Shown here: piece by piece, positions 1 through 7,867 of the stretch | How positions within the stretch are numbered: position 1 is the stretch's first letter | How the letters are laid out: each line of letters begins with the position of its first letter | DNA from: Palsa-504 sp963834685 | GTDB lineage: Bacteria; Actinomycetota; Actinomycetes; Streptosporangiales; Streptosporangiaceae | Direction: 5' to 3' | Assembly (NCBI GenBank): GCA_963834685.1 | Contig: CAWICW010000016.1 | Location: 101,986-165,985, forward strand | Length of the DNA stretch: 64,000 bases | Program-made: the position numbers and the translations under genes | The notes under the pieces: generated by a model | Seen by the model: only the letters and a program-made list of their open reading frames with translations | Told to the model about the DNA's origin: nothing | The model's database searches: none

Positions 1-162
1 TGCGTGCTGCCGCGGACCGCGCGCGGAGCGGGCCGCTACGTGGACGGCCCCTACCGGTGGCGGCTGATCGACGGCGCCGGGCACTTCCCGCACGAGGAAC
101 GCCCGGAGGCCTTCGACACCGAGCTGCGCGGCTGGCTGGCCGACCCGGAACCGGAACGGTGA
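1..162 (+). CDS. alpha/beta hydrolase, C-terminal end (partial)
   Basis: The 53 residues read here are the C-terminus of an alpha/beta-fold hydrolase whose start lies before the window. The motif GAGHFPHEERP holds the expected catalytic His followed by the conserved 'H-x-E-x-P' tail, and the last helix (FDTELRGWLAD) is typical of haloalkane dehalogenase or epoxide hydrolase-like enzymes. The nucleophile and acid are not visible, so the substrate cannot be named. The TGA stop overlaps the GTG start of the DUF309 gene by 4 nt (GTGA), so the two are probably co-translated. Confidence 0.75.
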   Translation, partial: CVLPRTARGAGRYVDGPYRWRLIDGAGHFPHEERPEAFDTELRGWLADPEPER

Positions 163-656
163 GGCGCGATCGCGATCCGGGCGGCCGGCCGCGGAACGCG
201 CGGCCGCGTGACGCCCTCGGGCGGCCGCTGGACCGCGCCGAGGGCGCGGCTGAGGACAGGATTCCCGACGATCTTTCGCTGGTCGGCCCGGACGCGGCCC
301 GGCTGGCCGACGAGCTGCTGCGCGCCGGGCGCCCGTTTCACGCGCACGAGGTGCTCGAGGCGTCCTGGAAGTCCGGCCCGGCCCGCGAGCGCGACCTGTG
401 GCAGGGGCTGGCCCAGGTCGCGGTCGGGCTGACCCACGCCCACCGGGGCAACGCGCCCGGCGCGGTGGCGCTGCTCAGCCGGGGCGCCCAGCGGGTCCGC
501 GCGTACCAGGCGGCGTCCCTGTCGTCGGACCGTCCGTACGGGATGGACCTGGCCGCGTTCCTGGCCGCCTCGGACGACCTGGCGGCGCGCATCGACCGGG
601 GCGGGCTCGCGGGGATCCCGCCCGCGGACCTGCGGCCGGGCCTGACCGCAGACTAA
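159..656 (+). CDS. DUF309 domain protein
   Basis: A 165-residue protein. The GTG at 159 is chosen because it overlaps the upstream stop (GTGA) and gives the usual family length; the reading frame stays open further upstream but only inside the hydrolase gene. The motif FHAHEVLEASWK and the helical segment DLWQGLAQVAVGLTHA are the hallmark of DUF309, a small all-helical family of unknown role. The first 45 or so residues are Arg/Pro-rich and probably disordered. The family is found beside varied metabolic genes, so the neighbouring hydrolase gives no firm functional hint. Family call is from motif recognition. Confidence 0.8.
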   Translation: MRRDRDPGGRPRNARPRDALGRPLDRAEGAAEDRIPDDLSLVGPDAARLADELLRAGRPFHAHEVLEASWKSGPARERDLWQGLAQVAVGLTHAHRGNAPGAVALLSRGAQRVRAYQAASLSSDRPYGMDLAAFLAASDDLAARIDRGGLAGIPPADLRPGLTAD

Positions 657-689
657 CTGGCCGGGGGTTCGCCGGCCGGGGCGGCGCCG

Positions 690-932
690 GTGAGGTGGGC
701 CTCGGCGGTCTTGCGGAACGCGGTCATCGGACGGCACCTGAGCCTGCCGGTAACCGCCGTTCCCAGCTCGGAGGCCGAGGGCCACTTCGGCTTTCTCGCG
801 CACTTCATCACCATGGACGGCCCGGCCTCCAGCGCCCCGACCCGGGAACGGACGGGCTGGCAGCCCGCGCGGCCCGGGCTCATCCCGGACCTGGACAAGG
901 GGCACTACTTCGAGGGCCAGCCGCTCGGCTAG
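690..932 (+). pseudogene. C-terminal remnant of an NAD-dependent epimerase/SDR
   Basis: About 80 residues resemble only the C-terminal end of extended SDR proteins common in actinobacteria. The strings 'PASSAPTRERTGWQPARPG' and 'LIPDLDKGHYF' match the usual ending (ssal-T-R-x-x-L-G-W-x-P-x-x-P-G-L-I-x-D-L). The Rossmann half, cofactor motif and catalytic YxxxK are missing and there is no upstream frame that could supply them. The fragment ends 4 nt into the 3' end of marP on the other strand. It is most likely the leftover of a deleted gene; a free-standing 80-residue protein is less likely. Confidence 0.55.
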
Positions 933-2125
933 TCGCAGGCCCCGGTGGAGACGGCCGAGGTGAGCTGCGCGCCCGCGCTGGCGTCGGCGGACACCTCGGC
1001 CGCGGTGAGCGCGAAGCCGGTGTCGGACTCCCCGACCGCGGCCGCGAACACCACCCCGTCCACGGTGCCCTGCGGCGACAGCAGCGGGCCGCCCGAGTTA
1101 CCCGACCTGACCACGGCCCGGATCTCGTAGATCTGCCGGGTGACGGTGCTGGTCTCGTAGATGTTCGGTCCCTGGGCGTTCTGGGTGCCGCCGATGCGGG
1201 CGGGCACCAGGTGCAGGTTGGTGGCGTCCAGCGGGTAGCCCGCGACGACCGCGTCGGCGCCGGGGTTGGCCGGCCCGGCGAAGTGCAGCGGGGTCAGGTT
1301 GAGCCCCGGTACGTACAGGACGGCCACGTCGACCTGGGGGTCGTAGTAGACCACGGTGGCCGGCCGGGGGGTGCCGTTGCCGACGGTGACGGTCTGCCGG
1401 CTGGTCACGCCCGCGACCACGTGGGCGTTGGTCAGAATGTGGTCCGGTGAGATGACGAAGCCCGATCCCTCGATCAAGCGCTGGCAGCTCGGCGCGACGC
1501 CCTGGACCCGCACCACGCTGCCGGCCGCGGACTGGACGCCGCGGGCGACGACCACGGAGGGGTCGGGCGCGGGAATGGCCAGGATGCGCTCCGCGCCGAT
1601 GCCGCTGAATACCTCGGCGTAGGTGCTGTTGCTGGCCAGCAGCCTGCGGAAGTCGGAGAACATGGTCTTGGCCGGCGAGGGCATGAACTTGTCCAGCGTC
1701 TGCAGCACCAGTGAGTTGTTCACCTGGGTGTCGACCACCGGGAACGGGGACTCGATCAGCACCGAGCCGACCACCCACGCGATCAGCAGCACGGACACCA
1801 CGCTGACCACGGAGCCGCCCACCGAATCCAGCACGGTCGCGGAGTGCCACGTCACCGTCGAGCGCATGGCCGCGCCGATGGACGAGGCGATGAACTGCCC
1901 GATCACGGCGAAGCTGACCAGCAGCACGACCGCGATGACATCCTGCTGGGTCTGGCCGCCGACCAGGGCCCGGGAGATGCTCGGCCCGAACTCCGCGCCG
2001 AGTAGCGCGCCGCCGACGAACCCGAAGAAGCTCAGGATGCCGACGATGAAACCCTGCCGGTAACCGGACACGGCGAACGCGGCGACCACCACGAGCAGGA
2101 TCAGGTCGAGCACATCTCCGCTCAC
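929..2125 (-). CDS. marP: MarP-like membrane-anchored serine protease
   Basis: A 398-residue protein with four N-terminal membrane segments of the CvpA type (about residues 5-125) and a periplasmic trypsin-like domain. The catalytic triad is visible as His235 (TNAHVVAG), Asp266 (DVAVLYVP) and Ser344 (SGNSGGP), almost the same numbering as the mycobacterial acid-resistance protease MarP. Cys214 and the Cys next to the C-terminus match the cysteines that form the MarP activating disulfide. In mycobacteria the enzyme is needed for survival at low pH. The start is GTG at 2125 without a ribosome site; a TACCGT -10 box ends 7 nt before it. The neighbouring Nudix and nth genes keep the usual actinobacterial order. 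Confidence 0.9.
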   Translation of the reverse strand: MSGDVLDLILLVVVAAFAVSGYRQGFIVGILSFFGFVGGALLGAEFGPSISRALVGGQTQQDVIAVVLLVSFAVIGQFIASSIGAAMRSTVTWHSATVLDSVGGSVVSVVSVLLIAWVVGSVLIESPFPVVDTQVNNSLVLQTLDKFMPSPAKTMFSDFRRLLASNSTYAEVFSGIGAERILAIPAPDPSVVVARGVQSAAGSVVRVQGVAPSCQRLIEGSGFVISPDHILTNAHVVAGVTSRQTVTVGNGTPRPATVVYYDPQVDVAVLYVPGLNLTPLHFAGPANPGADAVVAGYPLDATNLHLVPARIGGTQNAQGPNIYETSTVTRQIYEIRAVVRSGNSGGPLLSPQGTVDGVVFAAAVGESDTGFALTAAEVSADASAGAQLTSAVSTGACD

Positions 2126-2132
2126 GACCCTA

Positions 2133-2138
2133 ACGGTA
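2133..2138 (-). promoter_or_regulatory. -10 box for leaderless marP transcript
   Basis: On the minus strand TACCGT ends 7 nt before the GTG start of marP, and no Shine-Dalgarno lies between, as expected for a leaderless mRNA. Confidence 0.4.
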
Positions 2139-2174
2139 CTGCGTTTTTCGCCCGGCCAGGCCCTCCGCCAAGGG

Positions 2175-2885
2175 TCACAGGTCGATGACCTTGGCGGTAT
2201 CCCAGGGGCGTTCCCATCCGGCCAGGGCCAGCAGCCGGTCCACGAGCACCGCGGTGAAGCCCCAGATGAGCAGGCCCTTGACCCGGAACGCGGGTGACAG
2301 GAAGCCGCCGGGCCCGCGCACCATCACCCGGGCGGCCGGATCGGCCAGCTCGCTGACGCTGACCCGCTCCACCGCGGCGACCTCGGCCGCGTCGACGGGC
2401 GCGACCGCGCACGGCTCCCGCCACCAGGCGAGCACCGGGACGACCCGGAATCCGGTCCGCGGGATGAACAGCTCGGGCAAGGTGCCGACCACGTCCACGC
2501 CGTCGGGATCAACGCCGACTTCCTCGGCGGCCTCGCGCAGGGCCGCGGCGACCGGGCCGTCGTCGGCGGCGTCGATGGCGCCGCCGGGGAAGGCCGGCTG
2601 GCCGGCGTGCAGCCGGAGGTCGGCGCTGCGCTGGATGAACAGGAGGTCGGGGTGGTTCGGTCCGGCGCCGGTTTGCGGCTCGGCTCGCGGTCCGGCTTGC
2701 GGTCCGGCATCGGGGCCGGCGGCGAACAAGACCAGGACGGCGGAAGCGCGGCCGCCGTAGGCGGGCGGCTGGACCAGCGGGTTGATCTCCATCTTGCTGG
2801 CCGCGTCAGCCAGGTCGCGCAGCCAGCCCGGTACCGGCGGGCCGCCCGAGGCCGGCTTCCCGCTGCCTAGGTCGTTATGGCTCAC
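2175..2885 (-). CDS. Nudix hydrolase, CoA pyrophosphatase type
   Basis: A 236-residue protein of the CoA diphosphatase branch (NudL/PCD1-like), which splits CoA or its oxidised forms into 4'-phosphopantetheine and ADP. The Nudix box is PGGAIDAAD...ALREAAEEVGV, with Asp in place of the first Glu of the consensus, and it is preceded by the family's 'LLFIQRS...HAGQPAFPGG' segment. The GTG start at 2885 overlaps the nth stop by 4 nt (GTGA), so the two genes are translationally coupled. An insert at about residues 55-75 consists of repeated 'AGPxAxP' units and is probably a flexible loop. Substrate is inferred from family only. Confidence 0.85.
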   Translation of the reverse strand: MSHNDLGSGKPASGGPPVPGWLRDLADAASKMEINPLVQPPAYGGRASAVLVLFAAGPDAGPQAGPRAEPQTGAGPNHPDLLFIQRSADLRLHAGQPAFPGGAIDAADDGPVAAALREAAEEVGVDPDGVDVVGTLPELFIPRTGFRVVPVLAWWREPCAVAPVDAAEVAAVERVSVSELADPAARVMVRGPGGFLSPAFRVKGLLIWGFTAVLVDRLLALAGWERPWDTAKVIDL

Positions 2886-3589
2886 GAGAACGGGCCGGAC
2901 TTGACGAGCTTGGCGGCGATCACCGGATCGGTGGGGCCCTCGCCGTACGACGGGCACAGGCGAGCCAGCCCGCACGCGCCGCAGGCGGGCCGGCGGGCGT
3001 GGCAGACCCGGCGGCCGTGCCAGATCATCCGCTGCGAAAGGTCCGTCCAGCCCTTGCGCGGGATGAGCGTGGCCACCTCGGCCTCGACCTTGACCGGGTC
3101 GGTGCTGGTCGTCCAGCCGAACCGGCGGGCCAGCCGGCCGAAGTGGGTGTCCACGGTGATGCCGGGGATGCCGAAGGCGTTGCCGAGCACCACGTTGGCC
3201 GTCTTGCGGCCCACGCCGGGCAGGGTGACCAGGTCCTTCAGCCGCGACGGCACCTCGCCGCCGAACTGGTCGCACAGCGCCTGCCCGAGCCCGATCAGGC
3301 TGTTCGTCTTGGCGCGGTAGAACCCGGTGGACTGGATGATCTTTTCCAGCTCGTCGCGGTCGGCGGCCGCGTAGTCCGCCGCGGTCGGGTACCGCGCGAA
3401 CAGGGTCGGAGTGACCAGGTTAACCCGCTTGTCGGTGGTCTGCGCGGACAGGATCGTCGCGACAAGCAGCTCGAGCGGCGTGCTGAAGTTCAGCTCGGTG
3501 TGCACGTCCGGATACAGCACGGCGAGCTCGCGCTCGATCCGGCGGGCCCGGCGGACCAGGGCGGTATGCGAAGGGGGCGGAGAGGTCAC
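2882..3589 (-). CDS. nth: endonuclease III
   Basis: A 235-residue base-excision repair glycosylase/AP lyase. The helix-hairpin-helix LPGVGRKTANVVL carries the catalytic Lys, and the Asp of TVDTHFGRL is the second catalytic residue. The [4Fe-4S] cluster ligands follow the exact C-x6-C-x2-C-x5-C spacing (CHARRPACGACGLARLC). It removes oxidised pyrimidines and nicks abasic sites. GTG at 3589 is the start; TAAGCT ends 6 nt upstream, again with no ribosome site. The Nudix gene follows with a 4-nt overlap. A crp-like gene, often divergent from nth in actinobacteria, is not found here. Confidence 0.95.
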   Translation of the reverse strand: MTSPPPSHTALVRRARRIERELAVLYPDVHTELNFSTPLELLVATILSAQTTDKRVNLVTPTLFARYPTAADYAAADRDELEKIIQSTGFYRAKTNSLIGLGQALCDQFGGEVPSRLKDLVTLPGVGRKTANVVLGNAFGIPGITVDTHFGRLARRFGWTTSTDPVKVEAEVATLIPRKGWTDLSQRMIWHGRRVCHARRPACGACGLARLCPSYGEGPTDPVIAAKLVKSGPFS

Positions 3590-3595
3590 CGTTCC

Positions 3596-3601
3596 AGCTT
3601 A
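3596..3601 (-). promoter_or_regulatory. -10 box for leaderless nth transcript
   Basis: TAAGCT on the minus strand, 6 nt before the nth GTG start, with no ribosome binding site between. Confidence 0.4.
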
Positions 3602-3817
3602 GTAAGCGCGTGAGCGGGGTTGACGCACGTCGGTCGGCCTCTTCGGCCCGGACCGCCTCGCGCGGAAACATTCCGCAGGGGCCGAGCCATTCATCGCGAA
3701 CCAGGCGCCCGATTTGCGCGAGCGGCTAAACCAGCACTATTTCCTTAGTGCACGGAAATGAATCAATGGTGGCTGCTGAATAGATTATCCGGATCAAGTT
3801 GTCTAGTTGGTTAACGC

Positions 3818-4588
3818 CTATTCGTACCATTTTCCAGGTTGGTGGACGGCGCAGGCCGAAGGGTCGTAGCGGGCGGGGGCGAGGCCGGTCAGGAGCGGGG
3901 CCGAGGCGGGGTCATCCGGGTTGACGTGCCGTCCCAGGACGACGACCGCGACGTGGCTAGCGCCCGCGAGCTTGAGCGCGGCGGCCGCCGACTGGGCGCT
4001 GGCGCCCGACACCCAGGTATCGTCCAGGAGCAGCATGCTGGCCCCGGCCGGGCCCAGGACACCGAACCGGTCCGGGTCGAGGTCGCGGCCTTGCCGGCCG
4101 GGGCGGAGGGCTAGCGGGCAGCCCGGCAGGCGCAGGTAGGGCGAGACCAGACGGAGCAGCGGGTGCGGGCCCGGGCGCCCGGCGCCGGTCGGGACCACGG
4201 CGAGGCGGCCCGGCGGGGGCATGCCGGCGTGCCGCCACACGCAGGGGCCGTGATCGGCCAGGAAGGCCAGCAGCAAGGCCAGGACCGACGCCTGGGCCGA
4301 AGCGGCGGGCGCCCGCCCCGACTTGTACCGCCACAGGTCGTCGGCGAACCCGGTGCCCCTGACCGCGTAGGAGATCGGCACCACCGCGTCGGCCAGCAGG
4401 CCGTGGCCGCCCAGGGCATGGCGTCCGCACTGATAACAGCGGGCGAAGCCGGGACGTACCGGACCGCGGCACACCTCGCAGTCCGGAGCAAGCGACCCGG
4501 CGGGACGCGGCACCGGCGGGTACAGCGGGGGCGCCGGGGACCGCAGCCGCAGGCGCAGGCGGTGCCAGCCCGCGTTCTGACCAGGCAT
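3818..4588 (-). CDS. ComF-like phosphoribosyltransferase family protein
   Basis: A 256-residue protein. Four cysteines (CEVC...CYQC, residues 38-56) form an N-terminal zinc ribbon, and the C-terminal half contains the PRPP-binding loop LLLDDTWVSGASAQ. This layout is that of the ComF/amidophosphoribosyltransferase-like family. Catalysis has not been shown for most members and their role in actinobacteria is unknown. Start ATG at 4588 is backed by a TAGCAT -10 box 6 nt upstream. The gene stands alone, with a 216-bp intergenic stretch towards nth that is less GC-rich than its surroundings. Confidence 0.8.
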   Translation of the reverse strand: MPGQNAGWHRLRLRLRSPAPPLYPPVPRPAGSLAPDCEVCRGPVRPGFARCYQCGRHALGGHGLLADAVVPISYAVRGTGFADDLWRYKSGRAPAASAQASVLALLLAFLADHGPCVWRHAGMPPPGRLAVVPTGAGRPGPHPLLRLVSPYLRLPGCPLALRPGRQGRDLDPDRFGVLGPAGASMLLLDDTWVSGASAQSAAAALKLAGASHVAVVVLGRHVNPDDPASAPLLTGLAPARYDPSACAVHQPGKWYE

Positions 4589-4594
4589 GACCCG

Positions 4595-4600
4595 ATGCTA
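4595..4600 (-). promoter_or_regulatory. -10 box for leaderless comF-like gene
   Basis: TAGCAT on the minus strand ends 6 nt before the ATG at 4588. Confidence 0.45.
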
Positions 4601-4723
4601 CGGATTGGCACCGACAAAACACCGAGCGAATAAAATGCGCCCGACCTCACAGGGCGCCGTCAATCATTAGGCCTTGATGAAATCTCGCTCTTATGTCCGC
4701 CGACCAGCGCGTGATGCGGCAGA

Positions 4724-6415
4724 ATGATCCCTGCCCAGGAAGGCGGCCGGGCATCGGCGCGGATTCGTGTGATCGACAGGAGCGAAACGGTATTGCCTGG
4801 CTCCAGCCCGAACACTGAGGCCGAGAGCATCATCGGCAACGGCGTGGTGCCCGAGAAGGCCACGGTCAGCCAGGACCGGCTGACGGGGGGCACCGTTACG
4901 GGCTCACGCCTGGACCGGGCCATCTGGCGGGGCGCTGACGTGCTGCGGCGGCACTGGGTGCTGGCGCTCCTGATCGTCGGCGGGCTGCTGCTGCGCGTGG
5001 TGACCCAGTTGGCCTACGAGCCGGCCCTGCTGTTCATCGACTCCAAGAAGTACCTGTTCGGCACCGACCTCAGCCCCAGCGCGTGGGGATCGTTCGACCC
5101 GATCGGCTACACGCTGCTCGTGCTGAAGCCGGCGCTGATGTTCACGAACCTGGGCTTCGTCGCGCTCCTGCAGCACGTGCTGGGGCTCGGCATGGCGGTC
5201 GCGCTCTACGTCCTGATGCTGCGCCGGGGCGTGACCCGCTGGCTCGCCGCGCTGGCCGTAGCACCGGTCCTGCTCGACGCCTACCAGCTGAACGCGGAAC
5301 AGACGATCATGCCCGACGTGCTGTTCGAGGCGCTGCTGGTGGCGGGGATCGTGGTGCTGCTGTGGCGGCCCCGGCCCGCGCTCCCGTTCGTCATCCTGGC
5401 CGGCCTCGCGCTCGGCACGTCGGCACCGGTCCGCCAGGTCGGCGAGGCGCTGATCCTGCCCGCCCTGATCTACGTGCTGGCCGCCGCCCGGGACTGGCGC
5501 ACCCGGCTGGTGCAGGGCGTGGTGCTGACCGTCTGCTTCGCGCTGCCGATCGTGGGGTACATGGGCTACTCGAAGGTGGTCCTGCACTACGGGTACGAGA
5601 TGTCCAGCATGGGCGATGCGTACCTGTACGGGCGGGCGGCGCACGCCGCCGACTGCGCCACGCTGAAGCTGCCCCCCGACGAGCAGCTGCTGTGCCCCGC
5701 CCCGGCGCAGGCGCTCAAGCTCGGCGTGGACGGGCTGGTCAACAACCCCAACTCGCCGCGGGTCGAATACGCGGTCGACGTCCGCCGTGGCGTGCAGGAC
5801 TATAACCTCCCGCAACAGAAGCAGTTCGCATATGCGGTGATCAAGCAGCAGCCGATGCGGGTGGTCGGCGACATCACCCGGGATTCGATCAAGATCTTCG
5901 CCCTGACCCGGAACACCGTGGAGGGTGACACCCCGATCGAGCGCTGGCAGTTCCAGAACGTCTACCCCACCTTTCCGCCCGGTATCACCTCGAGCGGCCC
6001 GAGCAGCGCCACCAACCTCTTCGCCGCGGCCGGGGGCGGCGGGGACGCGCGCGTCCGTCGGCCCCTCACGGTCGGGCTGCGGTTCTACCAGCTGCACGGC
6101 GGGTACACGCCGGGACCGGTGCTGCTGCTCGGGCTCCTGCTCGGGCTGGCCGGCATCTTCACCTTCGGCCGGCGCCGCGATCCGGAGAACCTGAGCCTGG
6201 CCTGCCTGCTGATAACCGGCAGCGCGGTCGCCGCGCTGCTCGGCGCGGACCTGTACGAGTTCTCCTGGCGCTACCAGCTGCCGGCTCTGGTCACGCTGCC
6301 TATGGCCGGCGCGCTCGGAGCCACCGCGATCGCCCGGCAGGTACGTAACAGGCTGGCTAGCCAGGCGACCCCTTCTGGGCCGGCCGAAGAGTTTGAGTCT
6401 GAGCAGGTGCTCTAA
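4724..6415 (+). CDS. polytopic membrane protein, GT-C glycosyltransferase-like
   Basis: A 563-residue integral membrane protein with about ten hydrophobic helices: one near residue 80, several between 130 and 290, and three or four after residue 460. A soluble loop of about 160 residues separates the two groups. An acidic first external loop (LLFIDSKKYL) before a helix-rich body is typical of GT-C enzymes that use lipid-linked sugars, but I cannot name a family. The first 65 residues are hydrophilic, and the ATG at 4724 is uncertain because no clear ribosome site precedes it. The stop lies 3 nt before the following Nudix gene, so the two are probably co-transcribed. Confidence 0.7.
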   Translation: MIPAQEGGRASARIRVIDRSETVLPGSSPNTEAESIIGNGVVPEKATVSQDRLTGGTVTGSRLDRAIWRGADVLRRHWVLALLIVGGLLLRVVTQLAYEPALLFIDSKKYLFGTDLSPSAWGSFDPIGYTLLVLKPALMFTNLGFVALLQHVLGLGMAVALYVLMLRRGVTRWLAALAVAPVLLDAYQLNAEQTIMPDVLFEALLVAGIVVLLWRPRPALPFVILAGLALGTSAPVRQVGEALILPALIYVLAAARDWRTRLVQGVVLTVCFALPIVGYMGYSKVVLHYGYEMSSMGDAYLYGRAAHAADCATLKLPPDEQLLCPAPAQALKLGVDGLVNNPNSPRVEYAVDVRRGVQDYNLPQQKQFAYAVIKQQPMRVVGDITRDSIKIFALTRNTVEGDTPIERWQFQNVYPTFPPGITSSGPSSATNLFAAAGGGGDARVRRPLTVGLRFYQLHGGYTPGPVLLLGLLLGLAGIFTFGRRRDPENLSLACLLITGSAVAALLGADLYEFSWRYQLPALVTLPMAGALGATAIARQVRNRLASQATPSGPAEEFESEQVL

Positions 6416-6418
6416 ACG

Positions 6419-6982
6419 ATGCCGGGCGGGGCGGGCGGGGCGGGCGGGGCGGACGTCCGGATGCTCGCCACCGGCGTGGTCTACCAGGACCAGTGGATGC
6501 GGCTGCGCCGGGACGAGATCGAACGGCGCGACGGCTCCCGCGGCACCTACGCGTACGTGGAAAAGCCCGACTTCGCGCTCGTCATCCCGGCCGAGAACGA
6601 CGGCTTCCACCTGGTCGAGGAGTACCGGTACCCGATCGGCCGGCGCACCTGGTCCTTCCCGCAGGGCGGGTGGCCGTCCGGGCAGACGGGCAGCCCGGAG
6701 GAGCTCGCGCGGCTTGAGCTCAGCCAGGAGACCGGGCTGCGCGCCGGGTCCCTGGCCAGACTCGGGTTCCTGCACTGCGCGCACGGCATCAGCAGCCAGG
6801 GCGGGCACTACTTCCTGGCCACCGAGCTCGAACCGGGCTCGCCGGAGCGCGAGCACGAGGAGCAGGACATGCGCCAGGCCTGGGTGCCCCGGGCCAGGTT
6901 CGAGGAGATGATCGGCGAAGGTCTCATCACAGATGACTCGACGCTGGCCGCCTACGCGTTGCTGCTGATCAGTGAGCGGTAA
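6419..6982 (+). CDS. Nudix hydrolase (ADP-ribose pyrophosphatase-like)
   Basis: A 187-residue protein. The frame LVEEYRYPIGRRTWSFPQGG is typical of ADP-sugar pyrophosphatases. The Nudix signature is degenerate: the usual G-x5-E-x7-R-E-x2-E-E-x-G-x appears as G..(10)..EELARLELSQETGL, with the Arg and one of the paired Glu replaced, so catalytic competence is doubtful. The first residues come from a G-rich stretch repeating GGGCGG; translation may instead start at the ATG at 6461. It follows the membrane protein gene by 3 nt. Its 3' end meets the tail of the ligD polymerase gene on the other strand. Confidence 0.75.
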   Translation: MPGGAGGAGGADVRMLATGVVYQDQWMRLRRDEIERRDGSRGTYAYVEKPDFALVIPAENDGFHLVEEYRYPIGRRTWSFPQGGWPSGQTGSPEELARLELSQETGLRAGSLARLGFLHCAHGISSQGGHYFLATELEPGSPEREHEEQDMRQAWVPRARFEEMIGEGLITDDSTLAAYALLLISER

Positions 6983-7867
6983 GCCCAGCAGCGGCGCGAA
7001 CAGGTCGCCGTCCTGCGCCACCCGCTCCAGGACCGTCTCGGCGGTGAAGAACAGCTCCTCCGGGCGTCGGCACGCCTGCACCTCGTCCCAGCTGACCGGC
7101 GTCGAGACCGTGGGGCTCTGCCGGGCGCGCAGCGAGTAGGGGGCGACGGTGGTCTTGGACCCGTTGTTCTGGCTCCAGTCGATGAGGACCTTGCCGGTGC
7201 GCAGCGCCTTGGTCATGCGCGACACGACGCGGCGCGGCTGATCGCGTTCGAGCCGTTCGGCGAAGGCCCGCGCCTGATCGCTGGCCTGCTCGGAGGTCAC
7301 GCCGGAGATCGGAGCGTACAGCTGCAGGCCCTTGCCGCCCGAGGTCTTGGCCAGCGGCGCGAAGCCCTCGGCCTCGAGCAGCGGCCGCAGGTCCTCCGCC
7401 ACCCGGCAGCAGTCCACGATGTTGGCCGGCGCTCCCGGATCCAGGTCGAACACCAGCAGGTCGGGCCGGCGGAGCTCGGGCATCCGCCACTGCGGCACAT
7501 GCAGCTCCAGGCCGGCCAGGTTGGCCGCCCAGATGAGGGCGGGCAGGTCGTCCACCACGAGATAGGTCACCGTGGTGCCGCGGCCCCGCGAGCTGTCCGA
7601 GGGGATCCGGGCGGTGCGGATCCAGTCCGGGCGGTGTTCGGTGACGTGCTTCTGGAAGAAGGCCTCGCCGTCGACGCCCTCGGGGTAGCGCTTCAGGGTC
7701 AGCGGGCGGCTGGCAATGTGCGGCAGCAGCACGGGGGCCACCCGCTGGTAGTAGTCGAGTACCTCGGCCTTGGTGAAACCGGTCTGCGGGTACAGGACCT
7801 TGCCCAGGTTGGTCAGGGTCAGCGTGCGGCCGTCGACGTGGACCGCCACCTTGGTCTCAGGGCTCAC
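6969..7867 (-). CDS. ligD: LigD-type primase-polymerase (NHEJ POL domain)
   Basis: About 299 residues of the archaeo-eukaryotic primase-like polymerase that fills ends during bacterial non-homologous end joining. The start VHVDGRTLTLTNLGKVLYP, the metal-binding DLLVFDLDPG (Asp-x-Asp) and the segment KTSGGKGLQLYAPI are diagnostic. GTG at 7867 overlaps the end of the ligase gene by 11 nt, so the two form an operon. Homologous sequence ends at ...GDLFAPLL near 6990. The same frame then has no stop for another 2 kb, whereas a one-base shift gives a stop at 6969. I assume a frameshift or sequence error there and use 6969 as the end. Confidence 0.8.
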
